Below are positions 5,209-12,649 of a stretch of DNA of 13,432 nucleotides, piece by piece. Origin of the DNA: W11650 sp963545585. Its GTDB lineage: Bacteria; Bacillota; Clostridia; Lachnospirales; Vallitaleaceae. The position numbers were made by a program, and so were the translations under genes. The stretch is taken from NCBI GenBank assembly GCA_963545585.1, contig CAUUKX010000058.1:1-13432 (forward strand). The letters run 5' to 3'. The notes under the pieces are model-generated. The model was not told where the DNA came from. It saw only the letters and a list, made by a program, of their open reading frames with translations, and searched no databases. Position 1 is the stretch's first letter; each line of letters begins with the position of its first letter.

Positions 5209-6287
5209 CCAGAAAGGTTTGCGTAGGCAACAAGCAGCTGGGTGGTGGCAGTCCGATTCTGATTCAAAGCATGACTAATACTAAAACCGCAGATGTAAAG
5301 GCGACTGCGGCGCAAATACAGGAATTGCAAAAAGTCGGCTGTGAAATGGTCAGAGTTGCCGTTTCCGATTATCAGGAGGCAGCTTCCATAGCGGAAATCA
5401 AGAAACAAATTAAAATTCCCTTGGTAGCGGATATTCAATGGAATTATCGTCTGGCACTGGTTTGCATTGAAAACGGAATTGATAAAATCCGTCTGAATCC
5501 TGGAATCTTGCCGAGGAAGGAGCAAGTTACCAGTGTGGTCAAGGCTTGCAAAGAAAGAAATATTCCCATTCGGGTGGGAGTCAATTCGGGTTCGGTATCG
5601 GAAAAAACCAGACAAAAATATGGCGGTATCTGTGCAGAGGCATTGATTGCGTCAGCTTATGAGCATATTGCTGTTTTAGAAGATTTGGATTTTAGAGATA
5701 TTGTAGTATCTCTAAAGGCAAGTGATTTATTCACCTGTATGGAGGCTTATCAGAAATTTTCACAAAGGTTTGACTATCCTTTACACATTGGGATTACAGA
5801 AGCCGGAACAATAAGACGGGGCAGTATCAAATCAGCCATTGGGATAGGGGCATTGCTAATGCAGGGAATTGGTGATACCATTCGAGTTTCTTTGACAGGA
5901 AATCCGGTGGAAGAAATTGAAGCAGCCAAGGATATTTTATCGGTGTTAAAATTACGCCAAAATGAAGTCAATTTTGTGTCTTGTCCGACTTGCAGCCGGA
6001 CAGAAATTGATTTAATCGGGATTGCAAGTGAAGTGGAAAAAAGAACGGCAAACTTGGGTTTCCCGTTACATATTGCAGTAATGGGTTGTCCGGTCAATGG
6101 ACCCGGAGAAGCTAGAGATGCTGATATTGGGATTGCCGGTGGAAAGGGTAGAGGTATTATTTTTAAAAAAGGCAAGGTACTGCGTCAGGTGGCGGAGAAA
6201 GATTTGGTGGTAGAACTGATGAAAGAAATTGAGGGAATGAAAGCGGGAAAAAAAGCCGGAAAGGAAAGAGCAGATGATTTTTCTTAG
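5193..6287 (+). CDS. ispG: IspG (GcpE), 4-hydroxy-3-methylbut-2-enyl diphosphate synthase, divergent
   Basis: 364 residues, the normal length of the two-domain bacterial enzyme. It reductively opens MEcPP to HMBPP, the penultimate MEP-pathway step, using a 4Fe-4S cluster. Cluster ligands are intact: C264 and C267 in CPTC, C299 in GCPVNGPGE, and E306. QSMTNTKT, IRVGVNSGS, GITEAGT and RVSLTGNPVEEI are family-typical. Two motifs are odd: the usual ADIHF reads ADIQW (Q82 for His, codon CAA at 5436), and the usual RINPGNIG reads RLNPGILP (100-107). AAGGAG at 5183-5188 precedes the ATG. The gene overlaps the regulator upstream and ispH downstream (14 bases). It could be a second, diverged copy; the reaction is likely but not certain. 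Confidence 0.9.
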   Translation: MDRRLTRKVCVGNKQLGGGSPILIQSMTNTKTADVKATAAQIQELQKVGCEMVRVAVSDYQEAASIAEIKKQIKIPLVADIQWNYRLALVCIENGIDKIRLNPGILPRKEQVTSVVKACKERNIPIRVGVNSGSVSEKTRQKYGGICAEALIASAYEHIAVLEDLDFRDIVVSLKASDLFTCMEAYQKFSQRFDYPLHIGITEAGTIRRGSIKSAIGIGALLMQGIGDTIRVSLTGNPVEEIEAAKDILSVLKLRQNEVNFVSCPTCSRTEIDLIGIASEVEKRTANLGFPLHIAVMGCPVNGPGEARDADIGIAGGKGRGIIFKKGKVLRQVAEKDLVVELMKEIEGMKAGKKAGKERADDFS

Positions 6288-7158
6288 AGCGGCACAGTCA
6301 GCTGGCTTTTGCTTTGGTGTAAAAAGAAGCATTGCTATGGCAAGAAAGGCAAGGAAAGATTCGGCTTTGCCGGTGTATACCAATGGGGATTTGATTCATA
6401 ATCCAAGCATGATTGCCACATTAAGGGAAGAAGGAATTTCTATTTTGGATGGCTTACATAAGGTATCAACCATTGTGTCACGAAGTCATGGTACGGGAAT
6501 GGCTGAAGAAGTTAGGTTAAGAGATCAAAGCAGGCAATATATTGATGCGACCTGTCCTTATGTCAAACGGATTCATGCTAAAATTGAGAAGGAAAAAGAG
6601 CGGGCAATTCTCATCATTGGTAAAAAAAAGCATCCCGAAGTACAGGCGTTTTTAGATCGAGGTAAGGAGATTTCGGCTGTTTTGGAAACAGAGGAGGATA
6701 TTATTTTGCTTTCCAAAGACCCGAAAAAGCGAAATTTGTCATATTTGGTGTTGGTGCAGACCACTTACTCACCGGCAAAGTATCAAGAAATGATTGGCTG
6801 CCTAAAGGCATTGCAATTTGATTTTTTGGCAGAAAATACTATTTGTGATTCTGTGTTTCAAAGGCAAAAAGAAACGGAAGCAATTGCTCAAAAGGCAGAT
6901 TATATGATTGTGTTAGGAGGAAAAAACAGCTCCAATACAAGGGAACTGTTTCATCTGGCAAAGAGGCACTGCCGGCAAGTTTTTTACTGGGAAGAACCGG
7001 TGGAGGTGCAGGATTTGGAGCTGGAACTGGAAAGTAAGGAGGAAATTTACATAGGAATTACCGCAGGCGCTTCCACTCCGACAGAGCATATTACAGAAAC
7101 CATAAGTTATTTGCAGCAAAGATATGGAATGGAAAATATTGTCGTTTTGCAGAAATAG
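6274..7158 (+). CDS. ispH: IspH (LytB), 4-hydroxy-3-methylbut-2-enyl diphosphate reductase
   Basis: 294 residues, stand-alone; many Clostridia instead carry IspH fused to ribosomal protein S1 domains. It converts HMBPP to IPP and DMAPP, the last MEP step. The three cluster cysteines are C13 (GFCFGV), C93 (DATCP) and C190 (NTIC). Active-site motifs are present: H41 in LIHNP, H71 in SRSHG, H119 and catalytic E121 in HPEV, T162/T163 in VQTT, NSSNT at 217-221, and GITAGASTP near the C-terminus. All key residues I can check are kept, unlike the neighbouring IspG. It overlaps ispG by 14 bases, so the two are probably translationally coupled. It is followed by a 109-base gap before the ABC genes, with no clear terminator. 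Confidence 0.95.
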   Translation: MIFLRAAQSAGFCFGVKRSIAMARKARKDSALPVYTNGDLIHNPSMIATLREEGISILDGLHKVSTIVSRSHGTGMAEEVRLRDQSRQYIDATCPYVKRIHAKIEKEKERAILIIGKKKHPEVQAFLDRGKEISAVLETEEDIILLSKDPKKRNLSYLVLVQTTYSPAKYQEMIGCLKALQFDFLAENTICDSVFQRQKETEAIAQKADYMIVLGGKNSSNTRELFHLAKRHCRQVFYWEEPVEVQDLELELESKEEIYIGITAGASTPTEHITETISYLQQRYGMENIVVLQK

Positions 7159-7196
7159 TTTTAAAAGAAAAGCTGCAACAAAATAAAAATCGAAAA

Positions 7197-7224
7197 TAGC
7201 ATAAAAAAATTATCAAATATGCTA
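7197..7224. promoter_or_regulatory. Inverted repeat upstream of the ABC importer
   Basis: TAGCATA (7197-7203) and TATGCTA (7218-7224) form a perfect 7-bp inverted repeat separated by 14 AT-rich bases, in the gap between ispH and the lipoprotein gene. It could be an operator or a weak mRNA hairpin. I see no convincing -35/-10 pair and no match to a canonical Fur box. Confidence 0.35.
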
Positions 7225-7267
7225 ACGTTTAGGTAAGTCATTCGGCATGTGAGAACAGGAGAAAATT

Positions 7268-8290
7268 ATGAAGAAATTAGGTATGATTATCCGTTTATTT
7301 TTTATATTTGTTTTTTTAAGTGCTTGCGGCAATGTGCCAAAGCAGGATTCGGCAGGAGAGGAAAAAGCAGCGGGGTCAAAGCTGACCATTTATACCTCGC
7401 AGCCGGAAGAAGACACCAAACAGATATTGGCTGAATTTAAGAAACTTTATCCAGAGATTGAAACCGAGTTTTTCCGTTCAGGAACGGAAGAAGTCATGGT
7501 TAAACTAATGGCGGAAAAAGAAAAGAATGTAATTGCTGCTGATATTCTCTGGATTGCCGATGATGTTAGCATGCAAAGCCTCAAAGCACAAAATATGCTG
7601 CTGAGCTATGCCGCAAAAGAAGCAGAAAACTGCGAAGCAAGTGTCATGGATAAGGAAAATTATTATTTTGGAACAAAGGTCATCAGCGCAGGAATTGCCT
7701 ATCATACAGAAAATTGCCCCAAAGTTCCCAAGAGTTTTGCAGATTTATTAGACCCTGTTTATAAAGAGCATTTGGTGATACCAAGTCCATTATATTCCGG
7801 TGCGGCTTCCTATCAACTTAGTACCTTTGTTCAAAACAAAGAGTTTGGGTTTGATTATTACAAAGCGTTAAAAGAGCAAAAAGTATTTGTTGGGAAAGGA
7901 AACGGCTCGGTTAAAAATAGCATTTTAAGCGGAGAAAGAAGCGTTGGTATTTTGGTTGACTTTATGGCAATAAAAGCCAAAGAAAGTGGAGAGAAAATTG
8001 ATTTTGTTTATCCGGCAGAGGGAGTGCTTGCCATTACAGAGCCGGTTGCAATTTTAAATACGACCAAAAATAAAGAGGCAGCTCAAAAATTGATAGAGTT
8101 TATTCTTTCTATGGAAGGACAAAAACTGATTGCCAGCCAAGGCTATACTCCAATTCGTAAAGATGTTGCGCCGCTGCCAAACCGAATACCCATTCATGAA
8201 CTGAAGAGGATGCCGGTTGACAACATTCAAATTTTAAAAGAAAGAGAAGCAAATAAAGAACAATTCAAGCAGCTTTTTCAGGAAGAATAA
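7268..8290 (+). CDS. ABC transporter substrate-binding lipoprotein, FbpA-like (probable iron)
   Basis: 340 residues. The N-terminus is a lipoprotein signal: KK, a hydrophobic core (about 6-17), then lipobox LSAC with Cys20 as lipidation site, so the protein is anchored outside the membrane. LTIYTSQPEEDTKQIL, the ADILWIADD segment, a SGAASYQL loop, EPVAIL and a terminal SMEGQKLIASQGYTPIR follow the plan of FbpA/FutA-type ferric-iron binding proteins. That family also includes 2-aminoethylphosphonate and related binders, so the substrate is likely but not proven iron. AGGAG (7257-7261) is 6 bases before the ATG. The permease starts 1 base after the stop. Its position behind two Fe-S enzymes fits an iron role. 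Confidence 0.85.
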   Translation: MKKLGMIIRLFFIFVFLSACGNVPKQDSAGEEKAAGSKLTIYTSQPEEDTKQILAEFKKLYPEIETEFFRSGTEEVMVKLMAEKEKNVIAADILWIADDVSMQSLKAQNMLLSYAAKEAENCEASVMDKENYYFGTKVISAGIAYHTENCPKVPKSFADLLDPVYKEHLVIPSPLYSGAASYQLSTFVQNKEFGFDYYKALKEQKVFVGKGNGSVKNSILSGERSVGILVDFMAIKAKESGEKIDFVYPAEGVLAITEPVAILNTTKNKEAAQKLIEFILSMEGQKLIASQGYTPIRKDVAPLPNRIPIHELKRMPVDNIQILKEREANKEQFKQLFQEE

Positions 8291-8291
8291 T

Positions 8292-9932
8292 ATGAAAAAA
8301 AGCGGTTTTTTTGTATTTGCAGTTGTATTCATCAGTTTTTTATTGCCGATGGCCTATCTGTTTATTTATAGTATCAAAGATGGCCGTGTCCTTTCTTTTG
8401 CTGCTTATTTTGAAGTGATAGGCAGCAAAAGGGTGTGGCTGGCAATTTTTTATACTTTTGGGATTGCAGCGGCGGTATCCTTATTGGCTTTGCTGATAGG
8501 GGGAGCATTGGCGTTTTTGATGGCATACAGCAATATCGGCAAGCAGCCGTTCATCGTATTTTTTATTTACAACTTTTTTTTGATACCATCTTATGTGATT
8601 GCGTTTGCTTGGAATGAAGTGGTTGGTGTGCTGTTTTCTTTTCGGCTTTATTCGGCTGCGGGCATGATATTTATTTTTACTTTATGCGGTATTCCGATTG
8701 CCTATTCCTTTTTATACTATGCGATGAAAGAACTTCCGGCAGAGCCGATTCGTGCCTCGCAAAATGCAGGCTATTCTTTGTTGCAGAGCATTTGGAATAT
8801 TGATTTTGCTGCTCTGCGCTTTTCTTTTTTGGCCGCCTTTTTATTGGTTCTTTTATATTGTGTGGATAATTTTTCGATTGCAGCATTTTTGGGAATTCCT
8901 GCTCGTATTCCAATGCTCAGCACTCTGATTTATGAGAAAGTTACTTCCTTGGGGCAAAGTAATTTTTCACAGGCAGCGGCATTGTCTTGCGTAACGGGAG
9001 GATTGGTGTTTTTGATTTTGCTGATCGAGCGCCGCTTTATCAAAAAGCAGTCCTTTGGGCAAGTGAGGGATAATAAGGCAGAGCCGTTGATTTGTTTTTC
9101 CCCTAAAAAAAGACAAGTGATAGAATGGTCCGTTTTATCCATTCTTTTCTTATTACAGGCCATTCCATTTGTTTTTTTGCTGAGTCGTTCCTTTACAGAA
9201 AGGTATTGCGATATTTTTCAGTGGGATAAGCTCAGTTTCAAGCATTATGCAGCCTTACTGACAGAACGGGAAACCTATCAAACCATTTTTTTTAGTATGA
9301 GAATCAGTTTTGCAGCGGCTTTTCTTTGTATTGTACTTGCTTTTTTCTGCATAGGGGGGCAAATTCTTTATCAAAAAATCTATTGGCACTGGCTGGAGAG
9401 AGTGGCAGCTGTTTTTTATGCTTTGCCGGGAATTATTGTAGCGCTGGCAGTACTTTATTTTTGGGGCGGGATTCAAATGGGAGAAGTACAGCTTTACGGT
9501 ACCTCCCTGTTGCTGGTTTTTGCTTATATGAATCGCTTTTTTTTGGGAGGATTGCGTGGTGTTCGAAACGCTTATTATGCTTTGGAAAAAGAAGCGTTTG
9601 AGGCGGCATTGATGCTGGATGCCAATCACTTGCGCCGATTTTTTAAAATAATTTTTCCGCCGATGAAACAACAAATTTTGTATACTTTTTTTCTGCTGTT
9701 TATTCCGATGATGAATGAGGTAACATTGTCGGCGATTTTATCCACTGCCCATACCAAGACGATTGGCTTGTCGATTTTTAATTTGCAGCAAGGCGGAGAA
9801 GATTTTAAAGCCTATGCCTTTTCTATTTGTGTGATATTTTTGAATTTATTTTTTATAGGACTGGGAATTTATTTGAGCCGAGGGAGAGATTATGGGATTA
9901 ACCGTACAGAATCTGTCAAAAGAATTAAATGA
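8292..9932 (+). CDS. ABC importer permease, FbpB-like with two fused membrane domains
   Basis: 546 residues with about twelve hydrophobic segments in two homologous halves, the duplicated layout of FbpB/AfuB iron permeases, where one chain replaces a permease dimer. Each half has a cytoplasmic EAA-like loop that contacts the ATPase. In the first it is EPIRASQNAGYSLLQSIWNI, around residues 150-170. In the second it is FEAALMLDANHLRRFFKIIF, around residues 436-455. The second is closer to consensus. AGGAAG inside the end of the lipoprotein gene supplies the ribosome binding site. The 3' end overlaps the ATPase gene by 41 bases, more than usual, implying tight coupling. Confidence 0.88.
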   Translation: MKKSGFFVFAVVFISFLLPMAYLFIYSIKDGRVLSFAAYFEVIGSKRVWLAIFYTFGIAAAVSLLALLIGGALAFLMAYSNIGKQPFIVFFIYNFFLIPSYVIAFAWNEVVGVLFSFRLYSAAGMIFIFTLCGIPIAYSFLYYAMKELPAEPIRASQNAGYSLLQSIWNIDFAALRFSFLAAFLLVLLYCVDNFSIAAFLGIPARIPMLSTLIYEKVTSLGQSNFSQAAALSCVTGGLVFLILLIERRFIKKQSFGQVRDNKAEPLICFSPKKRQVIEWSVLSILFLLQAIPFVFLLSRSFTERYCDIFQWDKLSFKHYAALLTERETYQTIFFSMRISFAAAFLCIVLAFFCIGGQILYQKIYWHWLERVAAVFYALPGIIVALAVLYFWGGIQMGEVQLYGTSLLLVFAYMNRFFLGGLRGVRNAYYALEKEAFEAALMLDANHLRRFFKIIFPPMKQQILYTFFLLFIPMMNEVTLSAILSTAHTKTIGLSIFNLQQGGEDFKAYAFSICVIFLNLFFIGLGIYLSRGRDYGINRTESVKRIK

Positions 9933-10923
9933 TGCATTGGTGTTAGATGATATTTCCTTAAATATTGAAGAAAATGAGTTTTTATCTATTTTGGGGGCCA
10001 GCGGCTGTGGGAAAACGACATTGCTTCGCTGCATATGCGGTTTGTGCCGACCGGATAAGGGGAAAATCTCTTATAATGGGACGGTATTTGATGACGGCAG
10101 AATTTTTTTGCCGCCGGAAAAAAGAGAGGTAACCATGGTCTTTCAATCTTTGGCACTGTGGCCTCATATGACAGTAGAAGAACATTTGCACTATGTTCTA
10201 AATACAGGGCGATTTAAAAAAGAAGCTGCAAGTTCCAAAAAAGAGCGAATTAAAAATATGCTTGAATTTGTGTTTTTGACCGATCAAGCCGGGCAATATC
10301 CGGCAACGCTTTCCGGTGGTGAAAAGCAAAGAGTAGCACTGGCAAGGGCATTTATTACCAGACCTAAATTTATTCTGATGGATGAGCCGTTAAGTGCTTT
10401 GGATGTGGAACTGCAAAGAGAAATGCGCCGGGAAATCAAAGATCTTCATCAAAAGCTGGGAAGTTCGATTCTCTATGTAACACATAATCAAGCGGAAGCA
10501 TTATCCATGTCTGACAGAGTATTGCTTTTGCGGAATGGAAAAGCAGAACAAATTGGCGCACCGAAGCAAATTTATCAATATCCAGAGAATGAGTGGACAG
10601 CGAAATTTATTGGCAATTACAATATTTTGCATGGTGAGTGGCAGGATAATTGCTTTCATGCTAAAGATGGAGATCTTTCGCTGCAAGGGGATTTGGTATC
10701 GGATTACTTTAAGCAAAACCATTGCTATCCGATTCGCCCGGAAGAATTAAAATTATCGAAAGAGTTACACCCCAATTCCATTTTGGGAAAGGTGGTATCA
10801 GCGGAATATTTGGGCTTCGGTACGCTTTATCAGATTAAAATCAGGGAAGACAGTCAAATAAAGGTCTTTTCTGTCCAAAATGATTATGCAGTAGCGGAGA
10901 AAGTATTTGTATATCCCGGATAG
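9892..10923 (+). CDS. ABC importer ATP-binding protein, FbpC-like
   Basis: 343 residues. The nucleotide-binding domain is complete: Walker A GASGCGKT (35-42), Q-loop Q85 in VFQSLALWPHMTV, signature LSGGE (140-144), Walker B ILMDE (161-165), D-loop SALD (168-171) and H198 in YVTHNQAEA. A C-terminal segment of about 110 residues (from about 235) with PIRPEEL and a GTLYQIKI strand region is a TOBE-like regulatory domain, as in FbpC/PotA-type ATPases. It powers the permease encoded just upstream. The ATG lies within the permease gene, preceded by GAGGGAGAG. It is the last gene of the importer operon. No strong terminator follows before the rpmG promoter. Confidence 0.93.
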   Translation: MGLTVQNLSKELNDALVLDDISLNIEENEFLSILGASGCGKTTLLRCICGLCRPDKGKISYNGTVFDDGRIFLPPEKREVTMVFQSLALWPHMTVEEHLHYVLNTGRFKKEAASSKKERIKNMLEFVFLTDQAGQYPATLSGGEKQRVALARAFITRPKFILMDEPLSALDVELQREMRREIKDLHQKLGSSILYVTHNQAEALSMSDRVLLLRNGKAEQIGAPKQIYQYPENEWTAKFIGNYNILHGEWQDNCFHAKDGDLSLQGDLVSDYFKQNHCYPIRPEELKLSKELHPNSILGKVVSAEYLGFGTLYQIKIREDSQIKVFSVQNDYAVAEKVFVYPG

Positions 10924-11009
10924 GGGTGAAAATAAATCCAGTCAAAACAGCCAATATAAATGCTGGTATAAATAGTATAGGAATGGTTAGAAATGGTAAT
11001 TTTTTTTAA

Positions 11010-11038
11010 TTGACAAAAGTCCCTATTCATGCTAATAT
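11010..11038 (+). promoter_or_regulatory. Promoter of the rpmG-secE-nusG-ribosomal protein genes
   Basis: TTGACA (11010-11015, perfect consensus) and TAATAT (11033-11038) are separated by 17 bases; TATAAT at 11036-11041 overlaps. A leader of about 100 bases precedes rpmG. It includes GGGCC followed by eight T's (11055-11067) but no stem strong enough to call a terminator. This is the strongest promoter match in the window, as expected for ribosomal protein genes. Confidence 0.8.
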
Positions 11039-11145
11039 AATTGAGCACGTTTTAGGGCCTTTTTTTTATGGTCAAAAACCTGACTGTTCGACAGGCAAAT
11101 GCTGCTTGGGCGGTCGACACGGAAATTTTAACGGAGGTAAAAGTT

Positions 11146-11295
11146 GTGCGGACAAAGATAACATTGGAATGTACGGAATGCAAAAATCGCAATTACAACA
11201 TGACCAAGGACAAAAAAGAACATCCTGAGCGGATGGAAACGAAGAAGTATTGCAGATTTTGCCGGAAGCACACCATGCACAAAGAAACAAAATAA
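11146..11295 (+). CDS. rpmG: 50S ribosomal protein L33
   Basis: 49 residues, the usual L33 length: VRTKITLECTECKNRNY at the start, two CxxC pairs (CTEC and CRFC) forming a zinc ribbon, and CRKHTMHKETK at the end. The four cysteines mark it as the zinc-binding (C+) form. It is a component of the large ribosomal subunit. I chose the GTG at 11146 because GGAGG (11133-11137) is 8 bases upstream. An in-frame ATG at 11068 would add 26 residues foreign to L33 and has no ribosome binding site. It is followed at 29 bases by secE, as in most Firmicutes. Confidence 0.95.
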   Translation: MRTKITLECTECKNRNYNMTKDKKEHPERMETKKYCRFCRKHTMHKETK

Positions 11296-11324
11296 TTGGT
11301 ATGGGATGGGCAGGAGGACAAGAG

Positions 11325-11519
11325 ATGTCAGAAACACCAAAAATCGGTTTTTTCAAAGAGATGAAAGGCGAGTTCGGCAAGATAGTTTGGCCAAGTCGGC
11401 AAACCACGGTTAAAAGCGTATTGACGGTTTTGGGCGTGACGGTCATTTTGGGCGCTATTTTGGCGGGGCTGGACGCAGGATTCCAATATCTGATTTTAAA
11501 TTTACTTTTAGGAAAATAG
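11325..11519 (+). CDS. secE: Preprotein translocase subunit SecE
   Basis: 64 residues, the short single-span SecE typical of Gram-positive bacteria. A cytoplasmic amphipathic region contains KGEFGKIVWPSR (about 14-25), the conserved SecE motif, followed by one transmembrane segment (about 31-60). It clamps SecY in the membrane protein-export channel. AGGAGG at 11312-11317 is 7 bases before the ATG at 11325, so I prefer this start over upstream in-frame ATGs at 11250 and 11301. The stop is within 10 bases of the nusG start. Confidence 0.95.
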   Translation: MSETPKIGFFKEMKGEFGKIVWPSRQTTVKSVLTVLGVTVILGAILAGLDAGFQYLILNLLLGK

Positions 11520-11528
11520 GTGGTATCA

Positions 11529-12047
11529 ATGGTTGAAGAGGCAAAGTGGTATGTTATTCATACGTATTCGGGATATGAAAACAAGGTCAAGGCCAATATT
11601 GAAAAGATGATCGAAAATCGTAAGCTGAATGATCAAATTCAGGAAGTGATCGTGCCGATGCATCATGTTTTGGAGTCAAAGAACGGAATCAAGAAAGATG
11701 TTGAAAAAAAGCTTTTTCCGGGATATGTCCTTGTTAAAATGTTCATGAACGATGAAACCTGGTATATTATCCGCAATACCCGTGGAGTAACGGGCTTTGT
11801 CGGGCCGGGCAGCAAGCCGGTTCCGCTGACGGAAAAAGAAATTCACGCGATGGGCATTGATTTGACCGTGGTGGAATGGAATGTCAAAGCCGGTGACACG
11901 ATTTCCGTGGCAGCCGGGCCGTTTGAGGGTTATGTCGGCGTAGTTAGCGAGATTAACGAGCATAAGCATACGGTTATTGTCAATTTATCCATTTTTGGTA
12001 GAGAAACACCGGTTGAATTGGAATACGAAAAAATCAATATTATCTAA
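11529..12047 (+). CDS. nusG: Transcription termination/antitermination protein NusG
   Basis: 172 residues. The N-terminal NGN domain (about 5-110) has KWYVIHTYSGYENKVK, LFPGYVLVKM and the conserved WYIIRNTRGVTGFVG. The C-terminal KOW domain (about 120-172) has AGDTISVAAGPFEGYVGVV. It binds RNA polymerase at the upstream fork and links to Rho or the ribosome. The ATG at 11529 has AGGTGG at 11518-11523, overlapping the secE stop. A GTG at 11520 in frame would add three residues (M-V-S) with a weaker site, so it is possible but less likely. Confidence 0.95.
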   Translation: MVEEAKWYVIHTYSGYENKVKANIEKMIENRKLNDQIQEVIVPMHHVLESKNGIKKDVEKKLFPGYVLVKMFMNDETWYIIRNTRGVTGFVGPGSKPVPLTEKEIHAMGIDLTVVEWNVKAGDTISVAAGPFEGYVGVVSEINEHKHTVIVNLSIFGRETPVELEYEKINII

Positions 12048-12055
12048 CAATCCTT

Positions 12056-12117
12056 TTTCTGCGCAGAATTAATTCGGGAAGAAAAACTGAGAAACAGCCG
12101 GAGCTGTTACGCAGAAA
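12056..12117 (+). promoter_or_regulatory. Structured nusG-rplK intergenic leader
   Basis: TTTCTGCG (12056-12063) pairs perfectly with CGCAGAAA (12110-12117), enclosing a perfect hairpin AACAGC-CGGA-GCTGTT (12093-12108). CGCAGAA also occurs at 12062-12068, next to its complement, so an alternative local pairing is possible. It may be a processing or regulatory structure ahead of rplK. It has no T-run and is not a terminator. Confidence 0.5.
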
Positions 12118-12155
12118 CAGGAAGAGTGCAGAGATTTAAATGGAGGAAACAGAAA

Positions 12156-12581
12156 ATGGCAAAAAAAGTTACGGGTATGATTAAATTGCAGATCCCAGCC
12201 GGTAAAGCAACCCCGGCACCGCCAGTTGGCCCGGCACTTGGTCAACATGGTGTAAACATTATGCAATTCACAAAAGAATTTAATGCGAAAACGGCAGACC
12301 AGGCCGGAATGATTATTCCGGTTGTCATCACGGTCTATGGCGACAGAAGCTTCAGCTTTATCACCAAAACCCCGCCGGCTGCAGTATTATTGAAGAAAGC
12401 ATGTAAGATCGAATCCGGTTCGGCAGTTCCGCAGAAAGACAAGGTCGCTAAGATCAAGAGAGCGGAAGTGCAAAAGATTGCCGAACTCAAGATGCCTGAC
12501 CTGAATGCGGCAACGGTTGAATCGGCAGCCAGCATGATTGCCGGAACCGCTCGCAGTATGGGAATTGTTGTAGAAGACTAA
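12156..12581 (+). CDS. rplK: 50S ribosomal protein L11
   Basis: 141 residues, the standard length. The start MAKKVTGMIKLQIPAGKATP and the adjacent PPVGPALGQHGVNIMQF loop are near-universal in L11. KTPPAAVLL (about 69-77) and the C-terminal rRNA-binding domain with DLNAATVESAASMI follow. L11 binds the GTPase-associated centre of 23S rRNA and is needed for the stringent response via RelA. GGAGG at 12142-12146 is 9 bases before the ATG at 12156. An in-frame ATG at 12126 would add ten residues not found in the family. It lies upstream of rplA with a structured spacer between. Confidence 0.97.
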   Translation: MAKKVTGMIKLQIPAGKATPAPPVGPALGQHGVNIMQFTKEFNAKTADQAGMIIPVVITVYGDRSFSFITKTPPAAVLLKKACKIESGSAVPQKDKVAKIKRAEVQKIAELKMPDLNAATVESAASMIAGTARSMGIVVED

Positions 12582-12592
12582 TCGCTTACACA

Positions 12593-12637
12593 TGTGGGAG
12601 GAGCTTGCTCCGACCGGGAGAAATCCCATTGACCACA
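12593..12637 (+). promoter_or_regulatory. Probable L1-binding autoregulatory site before rplA
   Basis: TGTGG (12593-12597) pairs with CCACA (12633-12637), closing a three-way structure with GGAG-CTTG-CTCC (12600-12611) and GGGA-GAAA-TCCC (12616-12627, a GNRA loop). The closing stem runs into the AAGGAGG ribosome binding site of rplA (12637-12643). A GTGGGAG...CCAC element at this place resembles what I recall of the L1 feedback site in Firmicutes; the identity is inferred. Confidence 0.55.
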
Positions 12638-12649
12638 AGGAGGAATTAA

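Noticed and set aside
5205..6175. Two minus-strand frames of 136 and 133 codons opposite ispG
   Set aside because: Antisense shadows of a well-supported coding region, without start signals.
11050..11067. Run of eight T's after GGGCC in the rpmG leader as a terminator
   Set aside because: There is no adequate stem before the T-run, and termination there would silence the essential rpmG-secE-nusG operon.
11068..11145. Longer L33 form starting at the ATG at 11068
   Set aside because: The extra 26 residues are not part of L33, and the GTG at 11146 has the ribosome binding site and gives the normal 49-residue length.
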